Shown: positions 7,147-16,103, counted from the first letter of the stretch. The stretch is 64,000 nt of DNA from SIG588 sp964515215 (GCA_964515215.1 CAZESL010000001.1:13760-77759); one strand, 5' to 3'. Program-made: numbers and translations. The notes: generated by a model from the sequence alone, not told the origin.

Positions 7147-10100
7147 TTAGCGGATCATCGCACCGTTCTCGTCGAACGCATAACGACCCTGTTCCACATA
7201 GCCGTTGGTCTTGGTGACAAAGAAGCTGTCGTTATCCTTCACAACCTTGCCCTGCGATTGCACGTAGTACAGGTTGCCGTCTGCCGCTTTCACCAAGCCG
7301 AGGTAGCTTTCGGCAAGACCGCTTTCGCTGTAGTAGTAGCCGTCCACGACCGTGTTCGTGATCATCTTCCCTTCAGCGTCGAAGCAGTAGAGGCCCTTCG
7401 CCTTCAGATCGTTGGTCTTCACGATGGAGTAACGACCCACTACGGCTTCACCCTTGTTCAACACGTAGTAGTAGTCGCCGTCCAATTCGACGAGACCCGC
7501 ATACGCGCCGGCCTTACCGCCGTCGGCGTAGTAGTAGCCGTCAAACACCGCTTCTTCGGTGTTCATCACGCCGGTCTCTTCGTCGAAGTAGTAGTAACCG
7601 TTCGTGAACTGCGTAAACTCGTTGAAACGGCTCGCGAAGAAGCGACCCTTCACGACCTTCGCGTTGTCACCGACGTAGTAGTAGTTACCTTCATACAGCA
7701 CCAAGCCCGCGTACGGAACCTTCACGCCGTCTTCATAGTAACGACCGTCGATGATCTCCACCGTCGGAACATGCTCGACCAGCACGAAGTAGTCGCCTTC
7801 CTGCACAGTCTCAAAGCCGTCCGCCACCCAGACCTGCGTCGGGTTCTCGGTGATGTTGTTCGCGGGATCATACTGATAGAACTTACCGCCGTTGACAACG
7901 AAGGTGCCCTTCAGGTTATCGTTGCTGTTCAGCGTCCAAACGGGGGTATGCGCAATAAACGTACCGCCGTTGATGACCACTTCGCCGCCGTTCTTCACGT
8001 AGATGAGGTCGTAGTGATCGTCTTCGCCGGCGCCCACGTTGGTGTAGGTACCGCCGTTGATGGTGACTTTACCGCCGTTTGCCCAGATAGCCATGCTGTA
8101 GTCGTTGTTGCCCACACCGTTGATGGTGCCTTCACCGTTGATGGTGAGATCGCCGCCTGCGGGGACGTAGAACACGCCGCTTCCATCCGTGTCGAGTTCG
8201 GTGGTAGAGATGCTGTAGCCGGCGAGGTTCAGCACCACCGTGGTGTTGATAACCAGCGCCTTGTCGGTCACGAGGTCACGGTCGAGCGTGACTTCGCCGC
8301 CCGCATTCAAGAGTGCCTGCAGGTCGTAGATGACCGTGCCGCAATCGTTCAAGCAATACTGCAGAGCGTTCCAAGTGCCGGTCGGCTCTTTGTGACCGAG
8401 CATGGGGATGGTTTCGGTCGAAACCACTTCGCCGCAAGCACAGGTCACGGTGATGCTGCCGTCTTCGGTGCAAGTCGCATCCACCGTCGTGGTGGTGGTG
8501 TTCTCGTGCGTGCAAGCTGTTGTTGTGGTCAACTCGAGCGATCGCATCGCTTGATTGGAGGGATGGTAGGAGGCGTCGTGGAAGGGTGAGTAATACTGAA
8601 TTTCCACTTTGGTGCCGTCCGCGCTGAAGCGCAGGATGCCGAGCATACTCATGGCATAGTCGTTGAAGTAGCGGATATCCTCCATCTGAGCGTTGATCAT
8701 TACCTGCGGCACGACGTTGCCCGCCTCGTTCGTGTCCCAACGGGTCAGCACGTGACCATCGCTGTTTTCCGCGTGACCGCACAGCAGCAATTTCACGTTG
8801 TTGTGCTTTGCAACGATCTCGGTCCAGATCGGCTGCTCGGTGCCGCCCGGCCACGCTACTGCGCCCGAAGGCATCAGATCGCCGATGTAACCGCCGATCT
8901 CAGCATCCGACTTGGTGTAAGGCATCCAATGGGGACAATAGTCGGCGTTGTCTCCCGTGATGTACGCGTGGGTCGTAAAGATGACGTTGTCGTTCGGATA
9001 TTTATCCAAAATATCGTTCGCCCAATTGATAACGCTCACACGGGGATGATATTCGATCTGAAGGATCATCCACTGCACACCGTTTACATTGAAACGGTAG
9101 TAAGAGTTCTCCGCACCGCTGTATTTGCCGTTTGCATCTGCCTCGGTGCCGTAGATGTCGTAATCGTCCGCAAAGGAGCCGATGTAGGTATTTGCTGCCG
9201 CTGTGGACTGAATGTAATCGATACCGAACAGATTGTTATAGTTGGTAGTGTCGCGGATGATGTGATTCGGATCATCCACAGGAGTGCAACTGCCGGGATA
9301 ATCGTGGTTGCCGGTCATGTTGCTCCAGGACACCTTGTCGGTGAAGAGGTCCCAACCGGCTTTGGCATTGTTCCACTCACCGGTAGCGTTCGTCCAGGTG
9401 TTGTCGCCTGCACCGATGACGTGGACGATGTTTTCCGTTTCTACATTGTCCGCAATCCATTGCGCCGCCGCCATCCATTCTTCGGTGAACTTGCCGGTGA
9501 CCAGTTCTTGCGTGTCGGGGACAAACACCATGGTGTAGTAATCTTCACCGATCACATCGGTTGGGATTTCATAATCCACCCAATCATCCGCACGCGAGCC
9601 GCGGAAGACGAGGTCGTTACCCTTGATGGAAGCGACCACGGTATCACTCAGCACATAATTGAGGTCACCCACCAGGAACCACGCATCAATCAAGCCCTGC
9701 TCATCGGCCGTGAAGCCGCAAGTCGTGCGACCGATCTTGGAAACCCGACCGGCGTTGATTTCGTCCGCGGTGCGAGCATCGCTCCACGCACGCACATCGG
9801 CAATCGTGCCGTCCAACGTTACACCGAGACCGTCCGCGCCAATGGAATGCGCCACCGTCGGGAGAATGTCTGCGGTACCCGCCGCATCCGCCTCTGCCAC
9901 GACCACGCCGTCGGCGTAGAGGGTGAACTTGCCGGCCGCCGTATCGCGCACGAGCGCGAGATCGATCCATTCGCCGGTGCGAATATTGAAATCGGAGGCG
10001 TACTGCTTATCGCCCCATACCCAGCACACATTACCGTCAGAATTTGCAAAGAGCGCAATCGGGTTCGCGTCTGCCGTGTTGGTGTTACCGAAGAAGACGT

Positions 10101-12402
10101 CATCTTTTTCGGTAACGTTCACCGCCGTGGCGGTAATGGTCGGCTCACTAATAACCTTCAGCTCAATATCGGCATAGCGTACCACCCCTGCGGGTGCGGC
10201 ATACACCTGATCGATGCGGAAGTAGTTGATAAACTGCATATTGAAACTCCCGGTGAGATCCTTGAAGGATGAAAGCGGAAGCTCAATATAGTTCCAGCCG
10301 TCCTGCAGTGACGCAAGCAAATTGCCGTCGTACTGAATATCGTTTCGGCTGTATGCACTGCCGAGATAAATTTCCGGCACCTTGTCCCGCAGAAGGTCGG
10401 TGTCATTCACATACATCCAGAACGAAAGGGCAATGTTATCCCGTCTGTATTTTTCGGGGATAACAAACATCTCGGACAATATAAGAGAGCCCGCGTTGTT
10501 GTGGAAATGCAACGCCGCGTTGAAATCGGCCGCCGCATCCGCCGCCGTAAATTCGACGTAGTGGGAGCCCACGTTCGGGGCCGCACCCTCGCACCAGTCG
10601 TCCCAAAGATTCCCCCAGGTGATAGCACCGGCATTCGTAATTGTATGTGCCTGCATGCCCCAACTGTACAAAAGGTTCGTCACGTCCCAGCTGGCCGTGT
10701 CATCCGCGATCGAGGAGATCTTCAGGTTGGCCAGGCGTGCAACCACGGGCGCGCCGTCCACCGTCGCCACACCATACCAACGGATAAAGTTGATGGCCGT
10801 GGGATTAAAAGCGCCGCCGTTGTTGTTGGCGATCCAGTCGCTCGCAAGCGGAATGACTACGTAGTTCCAACCGCTTGTGACATTTGCCATGCAACTTTTC
10901 CCCTCAAGGAATTGTATCTCGATCTCCTGCTTATCGCAGGTACCGCTACTGGACAACTCAAGATGTCCGAGCGAGCTGATCTTGGCCCTATCATCCAGAT
11001 ACATCCAAAAGGAAAGGGAGAGATCTTTCTGCTGTGTGCCGGACGGAATGTCCAGTGCGTTAAAGCCCTGCCAGAGAAGGAATTGGCCGTTGCCTGCGAG
11101 AGTGCCTTCAACATACGGCAGGCCTGCCGGCTCACCACCGGCACCGTCGGTCACCTTGGTGTCGTCGGCAATCACGTCATACATCGAGTAAAGCAGCCAC
11201 TCTTTTTCTTTGAGCAGCTTGGTTTCGGCCAGCACTTCCACCTTGACATCCGACATACCGATGATGCAGGACTTCGAATGGAAGCGGATGAAATTGATAC
11301 CGTACAGGTCAAACGTAGCTATCGACTCGCTTCCCCAGCTAAACGGCAAACACACATAGTTCCAGCCGTTTGTGAGGGTGACCTTGCCGGTGTTCTTCAA
11401 ATGACCGATGTTCCAGTTCCACTCATTCTGATCCCATGTGCCGGAAGAGGTCAGCTCGATGTAACCGCTGTTGAAGGCGTTTGCATCATCCACCCACAGC
11501 CAGAAGGAGAGAGCCAGATCGGCGGTGGTGTATTTCTCCGGAATGGGCAATGCGGAAAAACTTTTGGATCCGCCGCCTTGGCTGCTGCCGATGGTGTAGG
11601 AAAGCCCCTGCGGCAGGGTGTTATATCCCGTGCCGCTGCCGTCCGAAACACCCGAAGCAGCGGAGCCGGAAGCCACGCCTGCGCCGTTTTCCGAAATGTA
11701 CCACGAGGTCGGCTCTTTCCCAACCGTCTCTTTCTCCGCCTTCACGCTCACCTCAATTGTGTTCGGGGTAGCAGACAGCGGTGCCGAAAGTTGCAGATAG
11801 GTGTCATCGTCGCCGAACCGGACACCTGCCTCAGAGATATCCACCAGCGCAATTTCCCAAATGGTAACGGAGGAATTGGCCGTAAACTCCGCGGCATTCG
11901 GGTCGGCATACATACGGAAGAAATTGATGGGGGAATACAGATCGAACGCCGCCGCTCCGCCGAGGTTGCTGCCGGAGGCGGACAAGGGAAGAAGAATGGC
12001 GTTCTCACCAACCTGCCACTCGGGGGACGCCAGATTCCACCAACGCTCGGATTTGTCTACCGTAGACTGAGACAATTCCACAGCGCCGCCTTTTTCGAAG
12101 GCGGTCACCGCTGTCTCATCCAGCGTCATATGAACATACACGGCCATATCCTCCCACGCATACGTTGAAGGGATCACCGCATGGAATCCGCTGACCGCTT
12201 TTACAAAGCGGCCGCCCGCCGCATAGGTCAGCGTTTCACCGGACTCGCCGGGATAGAAGATCGTCCACTTGTTGCTGTATTGGGTTGTGCCACCCGCTGT
12301 GGCATCTGCCGATACCATAAAGGTAAGCCCCGACAAGCAACAACTGAACAGCATCATGGTCACACAAAGCAGTGCCAGGATGCGTTTTGCTGTTAACTTC
12401 AT
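7147..12402 (-). CDS. Very large secreted multidomain metallophosphoesterase with C-terminal wall-binding-like repeats
   Basis: Exported 1751-residue protein. A signal peptide covers about residues 1-32 (KR, hydrophobic core, AxA-like cleavage). Four related beta-sandwich, carbohydrate-binding-like modules follow, at roughly 80-190, 290-395, 455-560 and 650-765, marked by LSFWLWVDD or LSFWMYxxD and a GWNYVxxPL strand. A LamG/concanavalin-like domain lies at about 780-905. A calcineurin-like phosphoesterase at about 955-1260 shows metal motifs PDTQ, GAGDN, GNHD, TTHAY and CGHAEN. Next come a Cys pair-rich linker (CTHEN ... CACGE), a beta-helix segment rich in VTINGGTYT and VVNGGKF turns (about 1360-1530), and four tyrosine-rich repeats to the end (GYYYADGGKAGAYAGLV type) that resemble cell-wall/choline-binding repeats. 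The start has AAAGGAG 9 bp upstream. It probably acts on glycan-linked phosphates or phosphodiesters at the cell surface; the substrate is unknown. Confidence 0.8.
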   Translation of the reverse strand: MKLTAKRILALLCVTMMLFSCCLSGLTFMVSADATAGGTTQYSNKWTIFYPGESGETLTYAAGGRFVKAVSGFHAVIPSTYAWEDMAVYVHMTLDETAVTAFEKGGAVELSQSTVDKSERWWNLASPEWQVGENAILLPLSASGSNLGGAAAFDLYSPINFFRMYADPNAAEFTANSSVTIWEIALVDISEAGVRFGDDDTYLQLSAPLSATPNTIEVSVKAEKETVGKEPTSWYISENGAGVASGSAASGVSDGSGTGYNTLPQGLSYTIGSSQGGGSKSFSALPIPEKYTTADLALSFWLWVDDANAFNSGYIELTSSGTWDQNEWNWNIGHLKNTGKVTLTNGWNYVCLPFSWGSESIATFDLYGINFIRFHSKSCIIGMSDVKVEVLAETKLLKEKEWLLYSMYDVIADDTKVTDGAGGEPAGLPYVEGTLAGNGQFLLWQGFNALDIPSGTQQKDLSLSFWMYLDDRAKISSLGHLELSSSGTCDKQEIEIQFLEGKSCMANVTSGWNYVVIPLASDWIANNNGGAFNPTAINFIRWYGVATVDGAPVVARLANLKISSIADDTASWDVTNLLYSWGMQAHTITNAGAITWGNLWDDWCEGAAPNVGSHYVEFTAADAAADFNAALHFHNNAGSLILSEMFVIPEKYRRDNIALSFWMYVNDTDLLRDKVPEIYLGSAYSRNDIQYDGNLLASLQDGWNYIELPLSSFKDLTGSFNMQFINYFRIDQVYAAPAGVVRYADIELKVISEPTITATAVNVTEKDDVFFGNTNTADANPIALFANSDGNVCWVWGDKQYASDFNIRTGEWIDLALVRDTAAGKFTLYADGVVVAEADAAGTADILPTVAHSIGADGLGVTLDGTIADVRAWSDARTADEINAGRVSKIGRTTCGFTADEQGLIDAWFLVGDLNYVLSDTVVASIKGNDLVFRGSRADDWVDYEIPTDVIGEDYYTMVFVPDTQELVTGKFTEEWMAAAQWIADNVETENIVHVIGAGDNTWTNATGEWNNAKAGWDLFTDKVSWSNMTGNHDYPGSCTPVDDPNHIIRDTTNYNNLFGIDYIQSTAAANTYIGSFADDYDIYGTEADANGKYSGAENSYYRFNVNGVQWMILQIEYHPRVSVINWANDILDKYPNDNVIFTTHAYITGDNADYCPHWMPYTKSDAEIGGYIGDLMPSGAVAWPGGTEQPIWTEIVAKHNNVKLLLCGHAENSDGHVLTRWDTNEAGNVVPQVMINAQMEDIRYFNDYAMSMLGILRFSADGTKVEIQYYSPFHDASYHPSNQAMRSLELTTTTACTHENTTTTTVDATCTEDGSITVTCACGEVVSTETIPMLGHKEPTGTWNALQYCLNDCGTVIYDLQALLNAGGEVTLDRDLVTDKALVINTTVVLNLAGYSISTTELDTDGSGVFYVPAGGDLTINGEGTINGVGNNDYSMAIWANGGKVTINGGTYTNVGAGEDDHYDLIYVKNGGEVVINGGTFIAHTPVWTLNSNDNLKGTFVVNGGKFYQYDPANNITENPTQVWVADGFETVQEGDYFVLVEHVPTVEIIDGRYYEDGVKVPYAGLVLYEGNYYYVGDNAKVVKGRFFASRFNEFTQFTNGYYYFDEETGVMNTEEAVFDGYYYADGGKAGAYAGLVELDGDYYYVLNKGEAVVGRYSIVKTNDLKAKGLYCFDAEGKMITNTVVDGYYYSESGLAESYLGLVKAADGNLYYVQSQGKVVKDNDSFFVTKTNGYVEQGRYAFDENGAMIR

Positions 12403-12680
12403 AAAAAGCGCTCCTTTTCTTAAAAAATTCTTATAGCCAAGAATGAGACGGCCAACCTCATCCCTGATTATCGCGGATAACTCCTTAAGGCGTATCCAAA
12501 CCCGATTTTATAACTCGGTTGGTAACATACCCCATTTCATATTAGCACCGTAACACCGATATGTCTGCGCAAAAAAGTCTTTTTTTTGTGCAAAAGGGAA
12601 GGTGATGTGTAAGAAGGACGCGGCTTTTTGCTTTGATGAGTGACCAGCAGAAGAAAGGATATAAACGTTAACATGACAAA
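12403..12680. other. Non-coding 5' region of the surface phosphoesterase gene
   Basis: No gene is visible. On the minus strand it carries the AAAGGAG binding site (about 12412-12418) and a small hairpin at about 12474-12497 (GGATA ... CCTTAAGG ... TATCC). No convincing sigma-A promoter or known riboswitch could be assigned, so the upstream control of the large gene is unresolved. Confidence 0.4.
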
Positions 12681-12708
12681 ACGCCCCGTGCATCGATGCA
12701 CGGGGCGT
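12681..12708 (-). terminator. Intrinsic terminator of the flavodiiron gene
   Basis: A perfect palindrome, ACGCCCCGTGCATC and its complement, is followed on the minus strand by TTTTGTCATG. It begins 13 bp after the flavodiiron stop. Confidence 0.85.
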
Positions 12709-12721
12709 TTCTCTTGCTTTT

Positions 12722-14512
12722 TTACTGTATCGGTTCAAAATCGGCGGCGCCGTGTTTGCATAGGGGGCAGATGAAATCTTCGGGCAGTTCGTCGCCTTCG
12801 TATACGTAGCCGCACACCTTGCACACGAAGCCTTTTTTGCCGTCGGTCTGCGGCTTCGGCTTTACGTGTTCCTGATAGTAGGTGTAGGTCATGGTCTCAC
12901 GGTCGGACAACACGCGCGCTTCACTCACCGCACAGATGAACATACCGTGAGTATCGAGGTCCACGTACTGTTCGACTTTGAGCGAGAGGAACGCGTTGAT
13001 ATACCGCGGCAGGAAGATCAGCCCGTTATCCGAACGGAGCGGCTCGCAATCGGCAAATTTATCGACGTTACGCCCGCTTTGGAAACCGAACTTTTCGAAT
13101 ACCGCAAACGGTGCCTCTACCGTGAGGCAGTTGATGTTCATTTTACCCGTCTGCTTGATAACGTGGTGGGAATAGCTTTCTTTGTTGATGGTGACGGCGA
13201 TGCGGTTCGGGGTGTTGGTCACCTGCGTGACGGTGTTGACGATCAGCCCGTTGTCCTTTTTGCCGTCGTGCGAGGTCACCACGTACAGACCGTATCCGAT
13301 CTTAAAGAGGGCGGTAAGGTCGTTTTTGTTGGCGGTGCTGTCTTGCTGTGCCAGATATTCGCGGCAGAGTTCCTCCGCCAGTGCGGTGATCTGTGCGCGG
13401 CTTTCGTCGTTCAGTGCAGAGCGGATCTTCACGCTGTTTTCCGCAAAGGTGAGGTTTTTGCTGTTTTCCAGTGCGCGGTGCATCATCTTCGCCGCTTGCG
13501 GTGCCCACGTGCCGTTTTCCACAAACGCCACCGTGCGGTTTTGGAAGTTACGTTCGGTCAAATGGTTGATGAATTCCCGCATAAAGGGGAACATATCCGC
13601 GTTGTAGGTGGTGGTGGCCAGCACCAATTTGCTGTAACGGAACGCATCCTCTACCGCTTCCGCCATATCGCACCGCGCGAGGTCGTTCACCACCACTTTC
13701 GGGCAACCGTTCTGACGAAGCGCGTCCGCCAGCTGCAGCACCGCTTTTTTGGTGTTGCCGTACACCGAGGTGTAGGCGATCACGATGCCTTCCTCTTCGG
13801 GCTGATAACTCGACCAGATATCGTAGAGATTGAGATAGTATCCGAGGTTTTCAGTGAGCACGGGGCCGTGCAAGGGGCAGATGGTCTGAATATCCAGAGT
13901 TGCCGCTTTTTTGAGCAGTGCCTGCACCTGTACGCCGTATTTGCCCACGATGCCGATGTAGTAACGGCGGGCCTCACACGCCCACTCTTCCTCCACGTCC
14001 AATGCGCCGAATTTGCCGAAACCGTCTGCCGAAAACAGCACTTTGTCGGTGTTGTCGTAGGTGACGATCACTTCGGGCCAGTGTACCATCGGCGCGGTGA
14101 CGAAGGTGAGGGTGTGGCGACCGAGGGTGAGGGTATCGCCCTCGCCGACCACCACTTGGCGGTCGGCAAAATCGTTGCCGAAGAACTGCCCCATCATCAC
14201 GAACGCTTTGGATGATGCGACGATCTTCGCGGTGGGGTACGCCTTCGCAAAATTCACGATGTTGGCGGAATGGTCGGGTTCCATATGCTGTACGATGAGA
14301 TAGTCGGGGGTGCGCCCGCCGAGCGCGTTTTGCAGGTTGTCCAGCCATTCGTGGGTGAAGCCCGCATCCACCGTGTCCATCACGGCGATCTTTTCATCCA
14401 AAATGACGTAGGAGTTGTAGGACATCCCGTTCGGAACGACGTACTGTCCCTCAAACAGATCTACCTTATGGTCGTTGACGCCGATGTAGACGATATCGTT
14501 TGTAATATTCAT
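12722..14512 (-). CDS. Flavodiiron protein fused to flavin reductase and rubredoxin domains (O2/NO reductase)
   Basis: Reduces O2 to water and/or NO to N2O in the cytoplasm, protecting anaerobic metabolism. Residues 1-240 are a metallo-beta-lactamase-like diiron domain with all expected ligands: H76, E78, D80, H81 (HMEPDH), H144 (MVHWPE), D163 (SADGFG) and H215 (PLHGP). Residues 243-390 are a flavodoxin domain with FMN loop TSVYGNTKKA. Residues 400-545 are a flavin-reductase-like split barrel. The last 40 residues are a rubredoxin with two C-x2-C pairs (VCKVCGY, ICPLCKHG). All electron carriers up to rubredoxin are therefore on one chain of 596 residues; a plain flavodiiron protein is about 400. 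ATG 14512 has AGGTGATT upstream and its own promoter. The neighbouring Fe-S protein and Crp/Fnr regulator suggest shared stress control. Confidence 0.93.
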   Translation of the reverse strand: MNITNDIVYIGVNDHKVDLFEGQYVVPNGMSYNSYVILDEKIAVMDTVDAGFTHEWLDNLQNALGGRTPDYLIVQHMEPDHSANIVNFAKAYPTAKIVASSKAFVMMGQFFGNDFADRQVVVGEGDTLTLGRHTLTFVTAPMVHWPEVIVTYDNTDKVLFSADGFGKFGALDVEEEWACEARRYYIGIVGKYGVQVQALLKKAATLDIQTICPLHGPVLTENLGYYLNLYDIWSSYQPEEEGIVIAYTSVYGNTKKAVLQLADALRQNGCPKVVVNDLARCDMAEAVEDAFRYSKLVLATTTYNADMFPFMREFINHLTERNFQNRTVAFVENGTWAPQAAKMMHRALENSKNLTFAENSVKIRSALNDESRAQITALAEELCREYLAQQDSTANKNDLTALFKIGYGLYVVTSHDGKKDNGLIVNTVTQVTNTPNRIAVTINKESYSHHVIKQTGKMNINCLTVEAPFAVFEKFGFQSGRNVDKFADCEPLRSDNGLIFLPRYINAFLSLKVEQYVDLDTHGMFICAVSEARVLSDRETMTYTYYQEHVKPKPQTDGKKGFVCKVCGYVYEGDELPEDFICPLCKHGAADFEPIQ

Positions 14513-14533
14513 ATTAAAATCACCTCATACAAT

Positions 14534-14562
14534 AGTATACTTGACTTTTTGCCGTCAATCAA
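14534..14562 (-). promoter_or_regulatory. Sigma-A promoter of the flavodiiron gene
   Basis: On the minus strand TTGATT (14562-14557), 17 bp, TATACT (14539-14534). A TTGAC ... GTCAA half-site pair (8-bp gap) overlaps the -35 and spacer and could be a weak operator. Confidence 0.7.
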
Positions 14563-14577
14563 TACCGAAGAATAAAA

Positions 14578-15273
14578 TTATTCTAAAATTTTTCCGTCGG
14601 TGGAGATGGTCACGACCTGCCACGGAATGAATTTGCCGCTCGCCTGCAGTGCTCGCTTGACGGCGTTCTCGATCCCGCCGCAACAGGGAACTTCCATGCG
14701 GACTACCTTCACGCTCTTGATGTTGTTTTCGCGCAGGATGCGGGTCAGTTTTTCGGCGTAATCGCCTTCATCCAATTTCGGACAGCCGATGAGGGTGATG
14801 TGACGGCGAATGAAGTCTTGGTGAAAATTGCCGTAGGCAAAAGCGGTGCAGTCTGCCGCGACGAGCAGATCGGCGCCGTCAAAATACGGGGCGTTCACCG
14901 GCACCAGTTTGATCTGGCAGGGCCATTGGGCGAGTTCGCTCGTCACCGCGGCGGGGCGGGTGACGGGCGCCGTCTCCCGCTTAATGGCGGCCGCGCGGGT
15001 GCCGGGACAGCCGCAGGGGAGAGGAGACGTATGGGCTTGCGCCTTGGCCGCTTTCACCGCGGCTTCGTTATAGGCAGGGGCTTCCCGCTCCTCAAAAGAG
15101 ATGGCATTCGTCGGGCAGGCGGGCAGACAGTCGCCCAAACCGTCACAGTAGTCCTCGCGGGTGAGAACGGCTTTGCCGTTTACCATCTCAATGGCGCCTT
15201 CGTGGCAGGCGGCGGCACACGCGCCGCACCCGTTGCACTTTTCGCGGTCGATCGTTATAATTTTGCGGATCAT
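14578..15273 (-). CDS. Ferredoxin-type 4Fe-4S protein of the regulator-linked clostridial family
   Basis: A 231-residue cytosolic iron-sulfur protein. Residues 9-23 carry one complete C-x2-C-x2-C-x3-C set (CNGCGACAAAC). The second set (CDGLGDCLPACP, about 43-54) has a leucine where the second cysteine is expected, so the second cluster may be [3Fe-4S] or depend on another ligand. After a variable linker with PCGCPG, the C-terminal half contains APYFDGADLLVAADC, LIGCPKLD and VPCCGGIE, an arrangement seen in small proteins that accompany hybrid-cluster or Fnr-type regulators. Exact reaction unknown; an electron-transfer or redox-sensing role is likely. ATG 15273 has GGAGGAAAT upstream. It is transcribed divergently from the Crp/Fnr gene across a shared 94-bp control region with an operator at -41.5. 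Confidence 0.75.
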   Translation of the reverse strand: MIRKIITIDREKCNGCGACAAACHEGAIEMVNGKAVLTREDYCDGLGDCLPACPTNAISFEEREAPAYNEAAVKAAKAQAHTSPLPCGCPGTRAAAIKRETAPVTRPAAVTSELAQWPCQIKLVPVNAPYFDGADLLVAADCTAFAYGNFHQDFIRRHITLIGCPKLDEGDYAEKLTRILRENNIKSVKVVRMEVPCCGGIENAVKRALQASGKFIPWQVVTISTDGKILE

Positions 15274-15295
15274 GGTGATTTCCTCCGTTTTCTTC

Positions 15296-15324
15296 TTGAT
15301 TTTCTGTGCTCAGTATAGTACAAT
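15296..15324 (+). promoter_or_regulatory. Sigma-A promoter of the Crp/Fnr regulator gene
   Basis: TTGATT at 15296-15301, a 17-bp spacer and TACAAT at 15319-15324. The predicted start is near 15331, just ahead of the palindrome at 15339-15354. Confidence 0.7.
15312..15317 (-). promoter_or_regulatory. -10 element for the divergent Fe-S protein gene (activator-dependent type)
   Basis: TATACT on the minus strand with no recognisable -35 at 17 bp. The predicted start near 15305 puts the centre of the 15339-15354 palindrome at about -41.5, the classic class II Crp/Fnr activation position. Confidence 0.6.
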
Positions 15325-15338
15325 ACAATCGGAAAGTA

Positions 15339-15354
15339 TGTTGAATTTTCAACA
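15339..15354. promoter_or_regulatory. Crp/Fnr-type operator, perfect 7-bp inverted repeat
   Basis: TGTTGAA-TT-TTCAACA: two exact 7-bp arms with a 2-bp gap, lying between the regulator gene and its divergent neighbour. Geometry predicts activation of the Fe-S protein gene and repression of the regulator gene itself. Confidence 0.7.
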
Positions 15355-15367
15355 AACGGAGGAAAAT

Positions 15368-16027
15368 ATGAAAAAATATCTGGACGTATTACGGGCGTGT
15401 CCGCTCTTTTTCGGAATAGAGGAAAAGGATCTTTTGCCGATGCTCACCTGCCTCGGTGCACGGGTGATGCCGTTTGATAAACAGTATACCGTATTTGCAG
15501 AGGGGACACCCGCGCGGCATATCGGCATCGTGCTGTCGGGTGCGGTGCAGGTGGTGCAGGTGGATTACTACGGTAATCGCAATATCGTGGCGGCGATACC
15601 GCCCGCGCAACTGGTGGCGGAGGCGTTCGCCTGTGCCGAAACGGCGGCGTTGCCCGTGTCGGTGGTGGCGGCCGAAGCGGGCGAGGTGATGCTGATCGAC
15701 CGCGACCGTATTCTGCACACCTGCCAGAATGCGTGCGGATTTCATCAGCGGTTGATCTATAATCTTATGCGGGATCTGGCAGAAAAAGCCATACTGTTCC
15801 ATCACAAGGTGGACGTGGTGTCCCGCCGCACCACGCGGGAAAAATTGATGGCCTATCTGACGACACAAGGACGTGCGGCGCGGGGGGAATGGTTTCGTAT
15901 CCCGTTTGATCGCCAGGCGTTGGCGGATTATCTGGCGGTGGACCGTAGCGGCTTGTCGGCAGAGATCGGCAAACTGCGGCGCGAGGGGATACTCGAGTGC
16001 CGCCGCAGCGAGTTTCGCCTGTTGTAG
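15368..16027 (+). CDS. Crp/Fnr-family transcriptional regulator
   Basis: A 219-residue regulator with a cyclic-nucleotide-binding-like beta-roll (about residues 10-125; PARHIGIVLSGAVQV strand) and a C-terminal winged helix-turn-helix (about 150-219; recognition region LADYLAVDRSGLSAEIGKLRREG). No N-terminal cysteine cluster of the Fnr [4Fe-4S] type is present, although cysteines at positions 9 and 24 and several further on exist, so the signal could be haem, NO, a redox switch or a small molecule. ATG 15368 has a strong GGAGGAAAAT site; ATG 15338 would lie inside the operator and lacks one. It probably controls the divergent Fe-S protein gene and perhaps the adjacent flavodiiron gene. It is followed by a strong terminator. 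Confidence 0.88.
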   Translation: MKKYLDVLRACPLFFGIEEKDLLPMLTCLGARVMPFDKQYTVFAEGTPARHIGIVLSGAVQVVQVDYYGNRNIVAAIPPAQLVAEAFACAETAALPVSVVAAEAGEVMLIDRDRILHTCQNACGFHQRLIYNLMRDLAEKAILFHHKVDVVSRRTTREKLMAYLTTQGRAARGEWFRIPFDRQALADYLAVDRSGLSAEIGKLRREGILECRRSEFRLL

Positions 16028-16040
16028 GGTTTAAAAATGC

Positions 16041-16080
16041 AAAAACAGCCTTCTTCCACAAGGGAGAAGGCTGTTTTTGT
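16041..16080 (+). terminator. Intrinsic terminator of the Crp/Fnr gene
   Basis: Stem AAAACAGCCTTCT with its complement, ending in CTGTTTTTGTTG. Confidence 0.85.
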
Positions 16081-16103
16081 TGTGTCGCAGCAACGGAGCG
16101 TTA

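Noticed and set aside
7066..12168. Long plus-strand open frames opposite the 1751-residue protein gene (about 500-555 codons each)
   Set aside because: They lack binding sites and recognisable domains, have composition typical of reverse-frame translation of a GC-rich gene, and lie entirely over a gene with clear motifs.
12403..12680. Cyclic-di-GMP or other riboswitch ahead of the large surface protein gene
   Set aside because: Some short hairpins exist, but no conserved core of a class I or II c-di-GMP riboswitch or another known class could be matched.
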